64,000 nt of DNA from Isoetes taiwanensis (lineage: Eukaryota > Streptophyta > Lycopodiopsida > Isoetales > Isoetaceae), in contig JAJEKV010000018.1 in the NCBI GenBank assembly GCA_021234155.1, positions 12,627,654 to 12,691,653 on the forward strand, written 5' to 3'. The first letter of the stretch is position 1; every line of letters begins with the position of its first letter. The notes beneath the pieces were generated by a model, which saw nothing but the letters and a program-made list of their open reading frames with translations, ran no database searches and was not told the DNA's origin. Positions 26,156 through 38,816 of this stretch are shown here, piece after piece. The translations under genes were made by a program, and so were the position numbers.

Positions 26156-27246
26156 TTGAGAAGGCTAGTGAAAGAGAACATCTGAGCAGCAGCAGACATG
26201 TTAGGAAACAAATCATCAAAGTTATTGAACATATACCAGATGGCATGGTCGATCCAGGTCATGTTGTCTCTACACTGCAGTTTTTTATCCTTGAAGTTTT
26301 TACCACGATTTTCACATCCACATTTTAGGTATGGGCACATGGTCCTCCACATCTTTTTAACATAGAAGGCATCCCTTGTTTCAGTGGGATATGCCTGATG
26401 GCCCTTCTGACTGATATACATATAGGGTTCTTTGTTGCATGTTTTATCAAAGTACCTTCTGTCAATTACCAGTTTAATTTTGTCTTTTTTGACAAATTTA
26501 TCCATTTTTTCTGCTGCAACCTTGGTGGCAGTAATTTGGGCTGCTGTAACACCTCCGAGAATGATCCAGGCATCTCTGCTGATAGTTGCAAGTGCCCCAA
26601 AATTTTTCGATCGCCAGATGCCCTGATTATATAACAGTGCTTGATTTTCGACCAATCTCTCAGGTATAATAGGAAACAGATGACAGTTTTCTAAGGTAAA
26701 ATTGAAATTATCACTGTTAGGGTCAAGCCCACTGCTTTCCACTTGTAAAGCTTTCTTGTCATTGTCAGAAAGAAGAGAAGCCCCAAAAGGATCGTCCATA
26801 CCTTCTTCTTGTGCCAGTAGCAGAGGATTATCGTCTTCATTGTCGTCAATTATTTTGTTTGCTGCCCTGAGTGCCACAAGTCCTTTGTTGAACCTTGCTT
26901 TGCAGATGTCTTCTTCAATTGTCCATTTATATATTTTGCTGGGTAGAGAGCTATACACTTCATCAATAATAGCAATATACTCCTCGTCTTTGGCCTTGTT
27001 GATGGCAGGAAAAAGGTATATCCATTCACTGCAGCCAAGGTGTGTGACAGTAGAGAAATCTGCCTCCTTTCTCAAAGCTTTCTTCTCGTGTATGTACTCA
27101 TGTACCCGGTTGTCCTTAATACAACACATGAGGGTCTGTACTGCATTGTTTGGGCATTCCAATCTGCTCATTGCATATCCCAAATCGGTCAGCTCTTTGT
27201 TCCAAGTGGGAGGTATGATGATGAATGTTTCTTCATCAAAGCCTTC

Positions 27247-28917
27247 CTGTAACAATCAGCATATGTGTGTACAGATTATCAAGGCTGAAATTTAGAATGA
27301 AGTAGACAGGAAATATGTTAGAGACTAAAAGATACAGGCAACTCCAGTTAAACTAGAGAATTGAAGTATCTAAAAAAACTCGGCATGGCCTAGAATCCTA
27401 GGCCACGATCGGGCGGTTCGATATCCGATCCCTTTGTCTTATCAATCCAATTATTTGAATATGCATTCAAATCTGGTACCTTCAATCTTATAGTCTCAGT
27501 ACTTATTTCCATAGGACATAAGCCTTTTGTTTTGAAAAAAAACCTTAAACCATTATGTCATGTGACCCAAGAACAGAAATACTAGATCTGGATAACCATA
27601 GGTTACATAAACTTTGTGAACCATTTCCCCCAGCCCCTATATGACCAGTTATCTTGAAGTGTAGAAATAATCTCATTGATAAAATAGTAACAATATGAAA
27701 AGTTTTATGGTCGTTTCAGTTTAAAGCATGCATTTAACACTCAATGGTCATTTAAATTCAGTTTTTTAAGAGCAGACAACTAATTTGGACAATATAGTCT
27801 GATAAATCGATTTTTAAGTGATACATCATAATGTCTCATGGAGAAAAGAATCATAATGTCATAATCTTTTTTTTCCTTTACTATATGTTATGCATGGAGT
27901 ATAGGTACAAAGCCACTAAGGGTCAATATGCCTATGTCTGTCTATTTGCATCAATTTGTAGTATACCTAACACGAATTTGTAACAAAGCATAAATACAAG
28001 TGAGAAGATAATTTGGTTAAACATTTACAGCATATGCCCATTTGGGAATGATTATCGCTGTTACTGCAGCATGTTATCCAATTAATCATAGGAAAAAGAG
28101 AGAAAAAGGACTTCCTTAAGTTACAAAATAAAGATGGACCATTCAAGATGCTAAATCAAATTATCCCATATGTTTCCCTAGTTTGATACTTGGGCAAATA
28201 CATTAGTTATCATAGGTCTGCAAAAACTACTGCCAATCAAATGTATTTGGTCAGCCTATCATAATAGAAACTTCATGGTATTCTAAATGAAGGGGAAAGC
28301 GTATACAGTACATTCAGAAAATCACTGTTTTGTTACCAGGAAAGTTTTGAGCAGCAAGACAATAAAGGAGGAAGTACTAGTTACCACCTGATAGATCAGG
28401 GTTTCAAGAAAGTAGACCATAAAATTTTGCTTCAATCATCATTGCCTCTTTCATTCAGAAAAATGTATAATCCCATCCGGTCTCCAGAAACAACCACGGT
28501 CTTCAAGCATAGCAGAAACAAAAAATGACAAAGGTAGGGGAAGCTCGGTACCTGCAGCCAATCAATCATGACATTAGCACTAGAGTGGTAAAGCATGAAG
28601 GGCCAAAAGGTACAATGAGACTTCCCGGTTTATCATCGTTCAGCCTTTGTAACCTTTTGCCCTACATGTTTGAAGAACAAGGTGAATACAGGAGCTTGGC
28701 AAAATATAACATGCATTCTTTTACAGAAATGAACTAGGAAAGCAGAAATGCATAAGAGTATGTATGTGAGACAGAGTTAAAGTGTTTATTTAATAGAGTA
28801 AACCTGATTTAAAGTATAGGAACACATGGCAGAGTTCACTAATCCCTCGGACCAGTGTATATTCCAGACAACTTCATGTATTATATTAGATTTCCATTTC
28901 AACTATGAACATGTTAC
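27247..28917. other. Intron of the two-exon unknown gene
   Basis: About 1.67 kb of AT-rich sequence between a GT donor at 28917 and an AG acceptor at 27247. No coding similarity or repeat was recognised in it. Confidence 0.5.
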
Positions 28918-29304
28918 CTGAAGGTCTTCTTGATCAGAAGAATAGTCTTCATCCTGCTGAGTCTCGGGTATGGATAGCTCAATAGTAGAGTCTTTGTCAT
29001 GTAATTTACTGTGCTGGCTACTGGAACTGCCACTTTGCTTCTTGTTACCAGTAAATGCCTTATTACCACAAGCATTTCTTTTCTGCCCATAGTTGCCTTT
29101 GTAATCAGCCATGGTTTTATTATACTCAGCACATTCAGAGTCGGTCATGCAAGCGATAAATTCAGCCTGTAAGCGTTCTTCTCTCAGTGCATCTTCATCT
29201 GAACTTGAAGTATAAGGGTTTTGGTCTGAATCTAAGTATTCCATTTTTGGGACACCTATATTATCCCTGAATTCTAATTTAGCACTATGAAGTATCAAGG
29301 CCAT

Positions 29305-30044
29305 TGCCGTCTGTATTTAAGATGCATGAAGTACAATCATCGAACTGAAACGTGTTTAAGATTTAGGTTAGATGTTGAAGACTGATCTTACCAGCTACAG
29401 GAGAACTATCCGTTTATTGCCTTTGCCGCTTCACTAGGAGTGTCAGATAACATAAGATAGAATCGGTCCTCCATATCTCAGGGTCTACCCGAATCGTGAG
29501 AGAAGTCCAAATCTGGTTAGGTATACTGTGCGATGTGTCTTTGTCCACGTCCTCACGGGCAATTCCGCTAACTAGCAACATGTTTTAGAATAAGATGTGA
29601 ATATCTGCTAAAGCTCGTTTGAGAAAATAAAAAAATCCTCCACCCATTTGGGTATATATTAGAGTTGTAATATTAATTAACATCTATTAGTCTGAACTAC
29701 TAGATTTAGATCAATGTGTTCATGGGGTCAATTATCCCAAGATGTATTAGTTATGCTTTGATATTAATACTAAGATCATGGATATTTCCAGCATTGGATT
29801 CAACCTCAGTGTATGGATAGGCAGTAGGCCACTACAAATGTTATAGAACATTGGTGTATTCACTCAAGTATGTTTGTGCCTTAATCAAGGAGCATAAATA
29901 TTTCCTAATAGAAATACTAGTCATTTGTCGAACTTCATGTATTCAGTCTGACCATGGTATCAATTTTGTCAAATTGTCTTCATGCCTAGCATGAGAGGTT
30001 CTGGACAAGATAGTGTTAAATTAATCATTAAAAAAAAATTAAAG
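29305..30044. other. Non-genic spacer
   Basis: AT-rich sequence upstream of the two-exon unknown gene. It could include that gene's promoter, but no motif is convincing. Confidence 0.35.
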
Positions 30045-30048
30045 GTAA

Positions 30049-30421
30049 CACAAACCATTACATTACACACCATAAAATTAAATTCCCCCTTAAACCCCCT
30101 TTTGTTTGGGTGCATATTCACACACGGGGGTGACTCCGGGCAACGAGAGCTGTTGGACAGGCATATTCACCCCTTATTCCTTAATCTACACCGTACACAA
30201 AATTCCTCGTTTGTGGGGTATGGATGTATAGAAATTGTGATACTGTATAACAAGATTTGAAAAATACTATAAGATTTCAGGTAATATACTATATGGTGTT
30301 GATTTTGTACGTGCAAAACATAATTATAGAGGCTCTCGCTGCCGCCGTGTGAATATGCACCCAAACAAAAGGGGGTTTAAGGGGGAATTTAATTTTATGG
30401 TGTGTAATGTAATGGTTTGTG
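30049..30421. mobile_element. MITE with about 80-bp terminal inverted repeats, copy 1
   Basis: The left end CACAAACCATTACATTACAC, continuing through CCCCCTTAAACCCCCTTTTG to the ATTCACAC block, is repeated in reverse at the right end, finishing AATGGTTTGTG. Flanks are GTAA on the left and TTAA on the right, close to a TTAA duplication; TA is the minimal identical duplication. Length is 373 bp and no protein is encoded. The second copy at 53,935-55,328 has the same ends and perfect TTAA flanks. Confidence 0.88.
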
Positions 30422-30425
30422 TTAA

Positions 30426-31017
30426 CAAAGTCTACAGGAATAACACTGCATCTAGTCTGAATATCACTTTCTTTCCACTAGTGTATTGCATTGTCAATCC
30501 TGATTCCAAGCCCATGTGTTCATTAGCATCAAAAGTTTTCATCGATACACCATTTAAATCCAAGACAATGAGTTTATTGTTTGCTATCAAATCAGTTTTT
30601 GGTACATTAGAACATCTTCAATACCTACACAACAGGAATTACTACATGAATAAATAGATGAAAATGAAAATGAAAGTGAAAGATAGATTGAATATGAAAA
30701 ACTTTTCTGTTTCAACAGCAGGATTTTCTAATATAACAGAATCTACTGATAATCCTACAATAAATGCAAAAAAAAAATCAATAATATTCAATGTTTTAAG
30801 CAACTCTAAGCTGTGGGCTTGGCCTGCACATCCCATGCTGACTTTTAAGGTTTTGTAAGGGCATCAATCACTTGATGAACATTAGGCTCACTTGAAAAGT
30901 GAGGGCTTGAGTCCGCATTTCCTTCAAGAAGCACTTTGATAGGTGTGGTATCATGTTAAGACTGCTTGCTGCATCTTTCACCTGGCTTCTTGTTCTCTTT
31001 CTTGCAGCTTGAACAAC
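30426..31017. other. Non-genic spacer
   Basis: AT-rich stretch with a simple AAAATG/AAAGTG run near 30,658-30,690. No supported gene. Confidence 0.35.
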
Positions 31018-31558
31018 TTATTTGCATTCCTCCACCTTTCTCCTCTTAGTTCTTTTGCCCTCATCCAAGGGAATTACTCCCTCAACTTCCTTAAATGCTT
31101 CAGTATCTACACTAGGGTCTGTTGTCTTTACCACGGCTGGTGATGTATTTACCTCAACTGGTAGTGGTGTGTTATTTATAGATGATGGTGGTAAATCAAC
31201 TACATAGACATCTGCTTCGACTTTATCATCAATCAATGGCTTTTCTGGAATTATATTCAAATTAGTCACAATGGATTGTACTCCTACAGGACTTTGCAAA
31301 GGTAGTACATCTTCAAATGGTCCCATTGTCCTTCTTTAAACCCTGCAGGGTGAGATCTTAGTTGCAAGACAGCTTAGCACGTCCTTTTTTGGTGTACTAT
31401 TTGAAGCACCTTGAATGTCAGCAAGATGGCCGAGACCAAGCTCTCTAACTACAACCTCTGGCACCTTTCCATTACAATCATAAATACATTCTCCTCTTCT
31501 CAACAATGAACAACAAACTATATGATACTCATGTTGGCAATTCAATGCTAAACTTAAC
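31018..31558 (-). pseudogene. C-terminal exon of a CxHxxxHxxC zinc-finger protein
   Basis: After an acceptor near 31,559 (CTTACAG) the minus strand reads LSLALNCQHEYHIVCCSLLRRGECIYDCNGKVPE and then VVVRELGLGHLADIQGASNS. The C-x-H-x2-H-x2-C spacing followed by a later CNG resembles the second half of a RING-type finger. Beyond a break near 31,336 a second frame continues to about 31,018 with an acidic Pro/Val-rich stretch and a basic KRTKRRKVEE end that could be a nuclear localisation signal. The same finger-plus-VRELG arrangement occurs at 39.8 kb. The first half of the finger and the start were not located. Confidence 0.5.
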
Positions 31559-32045
31559 CTGTAAGATTTAGAGAAGAATTTTCAATGTCTCAAAATCGTG
31601 ATGGGACGTGCGTGTTGGTGTTTTTGTTGGCGCCTCAATTCAGGAGCTGTGCTCGATGGATGAGGCAAAGGATATGACCTCTGCTATTCTCCAGAGAATG
31701 CATGCATCCTGGAGTTGTATACGAGCCTCGATCAGTCTTAATCATCAGGATTTGGATTTTATCTGCAGTTAAGAATAGAGCTACAGTAGGTTTCTTTAGA
31801 TTTGTGAGAATCGTGATAGTAGAAGGACGTGATCTGATTCAAGGGGTAAACAATTCTGGGTTTCCTGAGACTTCAAGGGGTAAACAATTATGGGTTCCTG
31901 AGACTGTACGCAGAGACGGAGACTCTTGGACAGATTCCTTGTCTTGCAAGCAAATTCAAGGGTCATCTTCTACATCTTTTGTTATTAAGATTAACACTGG
32001 TTATCTCTAATTATTATTCATGTATGTCTCCATAGAGATTGGTCA
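31559..32045. other. No gene recognised
   Basis: A 102-codon open frame at 31,702-32,010 on the plus strand has no family features. The repeated words TTCAAGGGGTAAACAATT near 31,838-31,890 indicate a local duplication. Confidence 0.35.
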
Positions 32046-32628
32046 AAATTGCCCAAGTTCAACTGAAACAGACTCAAATTGAGATCGAAATTTAAATCAC
32101 CTACCTGATCTTTCCGCCGGCTCCTCTCTTGAACGATTTTCATTTTCCCTTTTTGCCTGTACGACATCTATCCCTAGTACCCCCAGTTCCATGGCTTCAG
32201 TTTCAAGTCCTCATAAGGACATCCAATACACAGAGAATTAATCTCCCCATCAAGGACCATAGGATGCTATAATAAACAAGGGTTTGAAGCTCAAGCCAAG
32301 CAAGGGGACTAAGCCCCATCACAAAACCGAGATCGATCGAAATTGCCCAAGTTCAACTGAAACGGATTCAAATTGAGATCGAAATTTAAATCACCTACCT
32401 GATCTTTCCACTGGCCCCTCCTGAACGGTTTTCATTTTCATTTTGTCTGTACGACCTCTATCCCTGGTACCGCGAATACAGTTCCATGGCTTCAGTTTCA
32501 AGTCCTCATAAGGACATCCAATACACAGAGAATTTAATCTCCACACACCCAAGGACCATAGGAGGCTATAATAAACAAGGGTCTGAAGCTCAAGCCAAGC
32601 AAGGGGACTAAGCCCCATCACAAAACTA
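32046..32628. repeat. Tandem duplication of an approximately 295-bp unit
   Basis: Unit 1 (about 32,046-32,338) and unit 2 (about 32,340-32,628) share AAATTGCCCAAGTTCAACTG at the start, the long block TCCATGGCTTCAGTTTCAAG with CTCATAAGGACATCCAATAC, and AAGGGGACTAAGCCCCATCA near the end. They differ by substitutions and short indels. No coding role is evident. Confidence 0.88.
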
Positions 32629-33652
32629 GTGAATAAAAGAAAAAGCACAAAATAGAGACTCAAAATCCCAAATAGCACTACGTGGAACCTCTAGATGAAT
32701 CGATGACCAATGATCTACAATAATAGGTGCACCATCCCCAAATATACATCTCAGTTCTACGTTGCCTTGCTTCGCACAACTCTTCTCAAAGTTGACAAAG
32801 CTAAAGGGGAGAAAAGCCTTCCTGCACAAAGAAGTTAGTGCCGCTTGAGGTAGTTTTCACCTGCATTAAGTGACCATTTGCCTCTACAACCTCTACAACT
32901 CTCAGTGTGCAAATTCAAGGCTCTAGCATCAGACGTAGTGGCCTTCCAGTACTGCTTACCTGTCATGGTCTGGCTGAGACACCCCTCTGTGCACGTAGAT
33001 GGAGATGCATGTACTCCCGCATCAACTCCGTCATCGTCCAATACTAATGTGCAGGCAATTTGGATAAAAAGATTCAAACAATGAACCCTAACTTCAATCT
33101 AACAATCTAAGAACTCTTGAACCCTATGGAAGCAGCAATGAGAGTGACTCAAAAGCAACATTGCAAGAACTTCTAAGAACTCTTGAACTCCATGGAAGCA
33201 TCAATGAGAGACCAACTCAAGAGCAACACTGCAAGAATTACTTCACTTTGCTGCATAATCAGTACAGGAATTTGTTGTTACAAAGTATTTTTGTTTCAAA
33301 ACAACAATTGCCAAAATCAAAACTTTCTAACGGTTGTCTTTCGTGAGGCAAATCGATGACAGGACATCCTCCTCACTTTGCAGCTGATTAAAGGAATGAC
33401 TTAAAACCATATCCTGCCCATACATACAACAAAAGCTCAAGGCTTGAGTAAATGCTTACAGTATAAGGAGATAACCTTAACACTGGAGCAGGTAAGAAGA
33501 CCATTTAACCAAACTTGTATCTTTAACCAAACTTCTATATCATAATCAACAATATATTCGTTTATATTGCTGGGCACAAAAATGGAAGTACCAAAAAATG
33601 GGTGACGATCAATAAAAGAATACGCGCGTGTTCTTCGTGTAAAAGAATTTAC
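32629..33652. other. Intergenic region downstream of UXS
   Basis: Contains a local tandem duplication of about 65 bp (33,107-33,236; unit CTAAGAACTCTTGAAC plus ATGGAAGCA) and the 3' UTR of UXS next to 33,652. No gene recognised. Confidence 0.45.
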
Positions 33653-36600
33653 TCATGCACCAAGGGTTTTCTTAGAAAGTCCAAGCCTTGTTCGAAAATC
33701 TTCTATCATAAGCGGAAGGCCTTGCTGAAGCGAAACCTGTTGAACCAAACGTTGTCAAGTGGTGACACAAAAAAAGAACAAAGCAAAGAATTTGAACCAC
33801 CTTTGGTTCCCATTTCAAGAGCTCTCTAGCTTTTGTTATGTCTGGTTTACGTTTTCGAGGATCATCTGGCGTATTTTCTACAATATTCCAACTTGGAGAA
33901 GGTTTAACCAGCTGTAAATGTAACCAAGAATAAGACATTCAGCTAGCGTCTTAACTTGGGGGTGATGTAACAACCAATATATCGACATGACATGAACAAG
34001 GACCTACAAAGTAGCTTCGTAAATGACAATCAGAAAGGACAAAAACAAGCATGCTTCATAAGTGCATGAATGCGACTTACTTGACTTACACACTCTGCTA
34101 GTTCCAACATTGTAAACTCTCCTGGTAAAACAGACACACTTTTTTAGGTGAGGAACACAGTTGAATAGCATGACATTTTTTAACTTCCACTAACCTGGAT
34201 TGCCAAGATTTATCGGACCAGTGGCATCTCCTTCCATTAAACTTTTCAAACCTTCAACCTGCCACGTTTAGCTAAATAAGATTAACTGAATGTGCTGTCA
34301 CATAATTCTTATTGTTTTGAACCTAAGAATTAGACATGGAGATGTGCCACAAAAGGAGTTAATAGTAACGGATATGCCAGCAGCTTACACGCATGTTAAA
34401 CCAACCATATTAAATATGAAGGAGACATGTTTAAGATAACCGAACACGTGTTTAAGATAACTGCTAGACTAGGTTTGTTAGCACTGCCAACATATACCAT
34501 GTCAGAGACGTAACAAAAACTGCGTGTTTGCGTTCCTGGAGCTTGTACTGTCAATGTCTCACCCCTGCAAAAGTAGAGGATAATAAGCTCCCAGACTAAC
34601 AATGGCTTTATTCATATACATGTGTACCTCAGAGCTTGGGCAATAAAATTGCTAACAACACGTCCATCATCAATGTTCATTCGAGGACCATATGTGTTGA
34701 ATATTCGCGCAATACGAATCTCTGTTTAGAATAGCTCATCAGCAATAGCGGATTTCAGAGAAAGTATAGTCTCTTTGCATGTTACCAATTCCATGCTGCC
34801 GATGATAATCAAACATAAGAGTTTCAGCAACTCGTTTTCCTTCATCATAGCAACTACGAACTCCTGCACACATAAAAAGCCTTCATGAGCTCAATGCTCT
34901 AAATAAAGTATACAGGATGCATACGCCTTGCTCCTTACCAATTGGGTTTACATTTCCCCAATACTCTTCCTTCTGCGGATGTTCAAGAGGGTCGCCATAC
35001 ACCTCTGAAGTTGAAGTCAAAAGAATCCTGGTTCAATCAACACAATGCAGATAATTATCAAAAGTGTTACATTAAAAGCATTTGAAATTCAGGCATAGAT
35101 AGGCATTTGGAAACATCCTAGTCTTAACATTATTGACAAATGTACCAAGGAATATGATTATTAAATACAAAGGAGAAGTAAAGCAAACGACCAAGTTCCG
35201 CTATTTACATCCAGGTGTACTTTCAGGCTAATCATTCACAACATATCCAACCAAGAAAACGCAGTCCTAGTAAAATTAGCAAATAAAGGCAAAACTTAAG
35301 AAAAACAAGACGAAAAGGATGCCTCTAAGTGCAGCATATAAAAGAGGATGGTAATACATATAAAACGGGCAATATAATAATAAATTTTTTATTAAAAGCC
35401 ATAACGTTGGAGTAAAAGATAATAAATTAGCCAAGATTCTTGCTACCCCGGCACCTAATTGATCTGTTCATGAACCCAAAATGCCAAGAGCAAACTCCAT
35501 AGCATTTTGCAGACCCCAAATCCAATTAAGAAAACATAGATTTGGATAGCTTTCAACATGGGATGCTGATCACAAAGAAAAAGCTAGAGAGGTTATGGAA
35601 AAGACTTCAAGCATATGACAGACACTCGCCTTGTTCATCCAACAGACACCCCCTTCGCTTTAACATGCTTTGCAAGACAAAGCATAATCAACATACCCAT
35701 AACATCTCAGCATACAAGACACTCAGCCTTGCTCATCCAACATACTCACCTTGCTTTGACACGTTTCGCAAGACCAAGCATGTTCAACGTACCCATGACG
35801 TTGGTTTTAATTGTCTGCAACAAAAAGGTTTAATTCAATACTCAAAGGAATAGGATCTTCGCAACATACAATCAGGTCTATTACATACTTTCACGGGGTT
35901 GTACTTGTAGTATATTGGAGATGCTGGACAAGCTAGATGGTAAATCTGATCCACTTCCACCAACAGAGGCTGTGTCACATCTGTGAGCCATAAAATAGAA
36001 CTTAAGCTCAAAATCTTCAAGCAGGCAACACTGTTGCAACTGTAATGCATCAAACAGATTTTTAAAAGTTTTTAGGTTATATCCAAACAAGGAATTGAGC
36101 CATACAGACCATGGCGAATAAGCTCAAAGTCGGGATGACCAATCCACTGCCTTAAGTTGTCTTTTGAGCCAGAAAAAAAGTTATCAACTACAATGACCTA
36201 GAATGGAAGAAAGTTTGGATACAAAGTCAGATATTAGAATAAGCTCAAAATCTCTCCAAGCTTATCCCTCACCTCATTTGTGCCAGCCTGCATTAGCCTG
36301 TCAACCAGGTGTGATCCAATAAAACCTGCTCCCCCTGTCACTAGGATCCTCATTTTAGCCTGCCAAGCAAAGGCTATCATTGAGTAATGTTCGTCTTTTA
36401 CTTCTTACTTAATTTTGCAATAAGCACATCTTTTGAAGAAGACTCCCGGCTGAGAGCATCAAACCAACAGTTTGGCCTTCCGCAAATTTTCCTTTCCTTC
36501 CCGTTTTATAAAATGTGCAAGACGGTATGCCAAGTCCTAATCTAGATTGCTTCAGTTACTTCTGTCTATCATCAACCTTTCTACTCAAGTTTGATGTTTA

Positions 36601-36682
36601 CCATGGCAAGTTTCGTGGGCCGTACTAATGGAGGTTTAGCTACTTCCGTTGTAGTTGATTCGAGATCATCCTCAGTTGCCAT
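33653..36682 (-). CDS. UXS: UDP-xylose synthase / UDP-glucuronate decarboxylase, cytosolic type
   Basis: The enzyme converts UDP-glucuronate to UDP-xylose with bound NAD+, feeding xylan and xyloglucan synthesis. Coding exons in order: 36682-36602, 36359-36273, 36197-36110, 35980-35889, 35814-35750, 35027-34939, 34863-34786, 34721-34628, 34564-34498, 34258-34195, 34121-34081, 33911-33801, 33736-33653. They sum to 1041 nt, 346 aa, with every phase consistent and no internal stop. It is an extended short-chain dehydrogenase: NAD motif GGAGFIG at 36-42, TSTSEVYG at 142-149, catalytic YDEGK (Tyr173, Lys177), then [11 protein letters not shown] and [13 protein letters not shown]. The 27-residue N-terminal tail has no membrane anchor, so it matches cytosolic rather than Golgi isoforms. 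A 5'-UTR exon ending near 36,954 (GCTGCTGCAG then GTAACC) is likely. This is the best-preserved gene in the window. Confidence 0.96.
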
Positions 36683-38816
36683 TTCACTGCCTTTTCCTCT
36701 TGAAATCTGACACAATTTAACGTACTTGCCTAAGTACAAAAATACATATTCTACACAAAATTTTAGAATGCTCAGTTTCGAACTTAGACGACAACACTAA
36801 AGTTTTCACCAGATCTATTGTTTGTGAGTGCTAGAGTTCCCCTACATGAAAAATTGTAGATCGGGTCCTAAATTAAAGCTGCTGAAACACAATAGAAAAG
36901 AGATGAAAAAATAAGGTGAGTACAGGTTACCTGCAGCAGCCGGAACGCGGAGCTGTTAGAATGTCCGATCTAGAAGATCAAGATCAGCTAAGACTAGTGG
37001 AGATAAAATATGTAATTCATACCTAACCCACATGTGCCATGTGGTTAATATCACATGCAAATCTCGGCATGATTTTGTTGAAGTTGCGTGTCTTAAACCC
37101 TCGTGTTTGTGGTGTTAGTCTAGGTATATTCTATACGGTGCCAATGGATATTCGTTGTGAAGTTTAATCTCGTCAAGTAGTTTATTGTTCCCCAATTATG
37201 GCGAGCACTCTCCTCCAAAGGAGATGCTAGAACAGTCCATGACCTAGTGCGATGGCACAAACCACTCTAGGCCATCAATTTTCTGATCATCGATCCACCC
37301 CGCCAGGTAAGTATCTCCAGAGTTACTTGTCAAATTGCTTCTCTGCAACTTTCACCAACAGGAACTACACCAAGAATAACATTCTCTTTTAAGCCTTTTA
37401 ACTGATTGATTTTACCCCCAATAGCAGCTCTAGCTAATATTCTGGTAGCCTCTTGGAAAATTTGCAGGTTAAGGCTACGTTCCCATGAGCGTAACCGGAC
37501 TTCGAAATTCAAAGGTGTCAACCGCACCTTTCAGAAATCCTCGACCATTTCTGAAAACTCGAAGTCAACTTTTTCAATAACTTTAGGAATAATTTGAAGT
37601 CAGGAAGCCGCATGGGAACGTCGCCTAAGCTTTTAGTGCCACCTGCCAGCTTCGGCAGAGCACTTGTAGTTGTATTGGTCAAAACTGTAGGATTGAAAAA
37701 TATCAAATGTAATATTTGCTTGGGCGAACTACAAAGGGAAAAGTTTTTTGCCCGAATAAAAAACTTCTTGGTCGAGTGAAAATGGTGGAAGAAAAATTTT
37801 GCCGAACCGGGTATGTCCAAGAAATTTCTTGCATGAATAGAGTAATTTCTTGCATAAACATCTATGGCACTTCGATCTTCTTTGGGTTAGATCTTCAGGG
37901 AGCAAAATTGCATTTTATGGAATAGGTTATTCATGATGGATTTATGCAAACAGTAGGCTACAAATTGGCAATGCTTCGGCTAGGCGAGCTTCTTATTGCT
38001 CCGCTTCTGTACAACTCAGGGTATTTTTTAAACCCCCAACATATTTTAAGGGGCATAAAATATTGGCCATTACTTACCTTGGATAAATGGCTAATTGTAG
38101 TTTGGCCTGGCCATTTCTCAAATCGTTATACCAAGGGATATAACATAAATGGCGAAATTATGGAACTAACATATTTCTCAAAAAACAAATTGGGTACTTT
38201 TAATAGAAGTTTTTTGCATGCATAATGCATCGGGTCCAGAACAAAGTTTTTAGCAGCCTCTGTTGCTGTCTTATCAAGAGATGATGCCCATTTGATCCCA
38301 CATTTTTTTAAGAAGGCTCTGCTAGATCAATGTTTTTCCAGAAACTGTGCTCCCCTTTTCTTTATTTGCTCATTAACCTTCCACTATTTCAGGCCTTACA
38401 GCTACGGGTATGTTTATATTAGTGGTATACAAAAAAACGAAATTTTAGCACGTCTCCAGCACCTTTTTTTAGCGCTTTTTTTACGTCGCGGGCGAAAAGA
38501 AATGAAGGGTGCCGTGCAAGTTGAAGGGTTCATGATGGGCTATGAAGTCGGGATGACAGGTAATGAAGTGCTGGGCGCGAAAAGGCCGTACAGATCCCAT
38601 CATGCCAATTATCAAAGAAATGAGTATGATCCTGCCGTCAGCATATAATTCATCCCACAATCCGAGAATTCATTAAGTAGACGAGCCGTTTGATCTCAAA
38701 TTCGACCCCTTTTGGTGTATTGCTGAAAAAACTGATATCTCTATTCCTCTTCCCAAGAAGCGCTATTTCATCTTCTCAATTACCCGATTTCTTAAATTAC
38801 TTTGTTTGTAAGGCCA
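36683..38816. other. UXS 5' region and unassigned sequence
   Basis: The UXS leader probably includes a non-coding exon ending near 36,954, with an intron to about 36,690. From 37,000 to 38,800 I see only short open frames (for example 38,292-38,648 plus) without family motifs. Confidence 0.4.

Larger units (their letters stand above)
23833..29304 (-). pseudogene. Two-exon unknown protein (about 529 aa) interrupted by a LINE
   Basis: Exon 1 is 29304-28918 (ATG to DLQ, 129 codons, GT donor). Exon 2 starts at 27246 after ACAG and runs to about 26,155, where a LINE is inserted. The frame resumes at 23946 beyond the LINE and ends with LDKV and TAA at 23833. The N-terminal part is Ser- and acid-rich (SSSDEDALREERLQAE; SSDQEDLQ). 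The middle has GGVTAAQITATKVAAEKMDK and a Cys cluster CPYLKCGCENRGKNF...LQC. I recognise no family. ORF2 of the adjacent element begins one nucleotide after its stop, so this may be ORF1 of a two-ORF retroelement; a host gene is the alternative. Confidence 0.6.
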
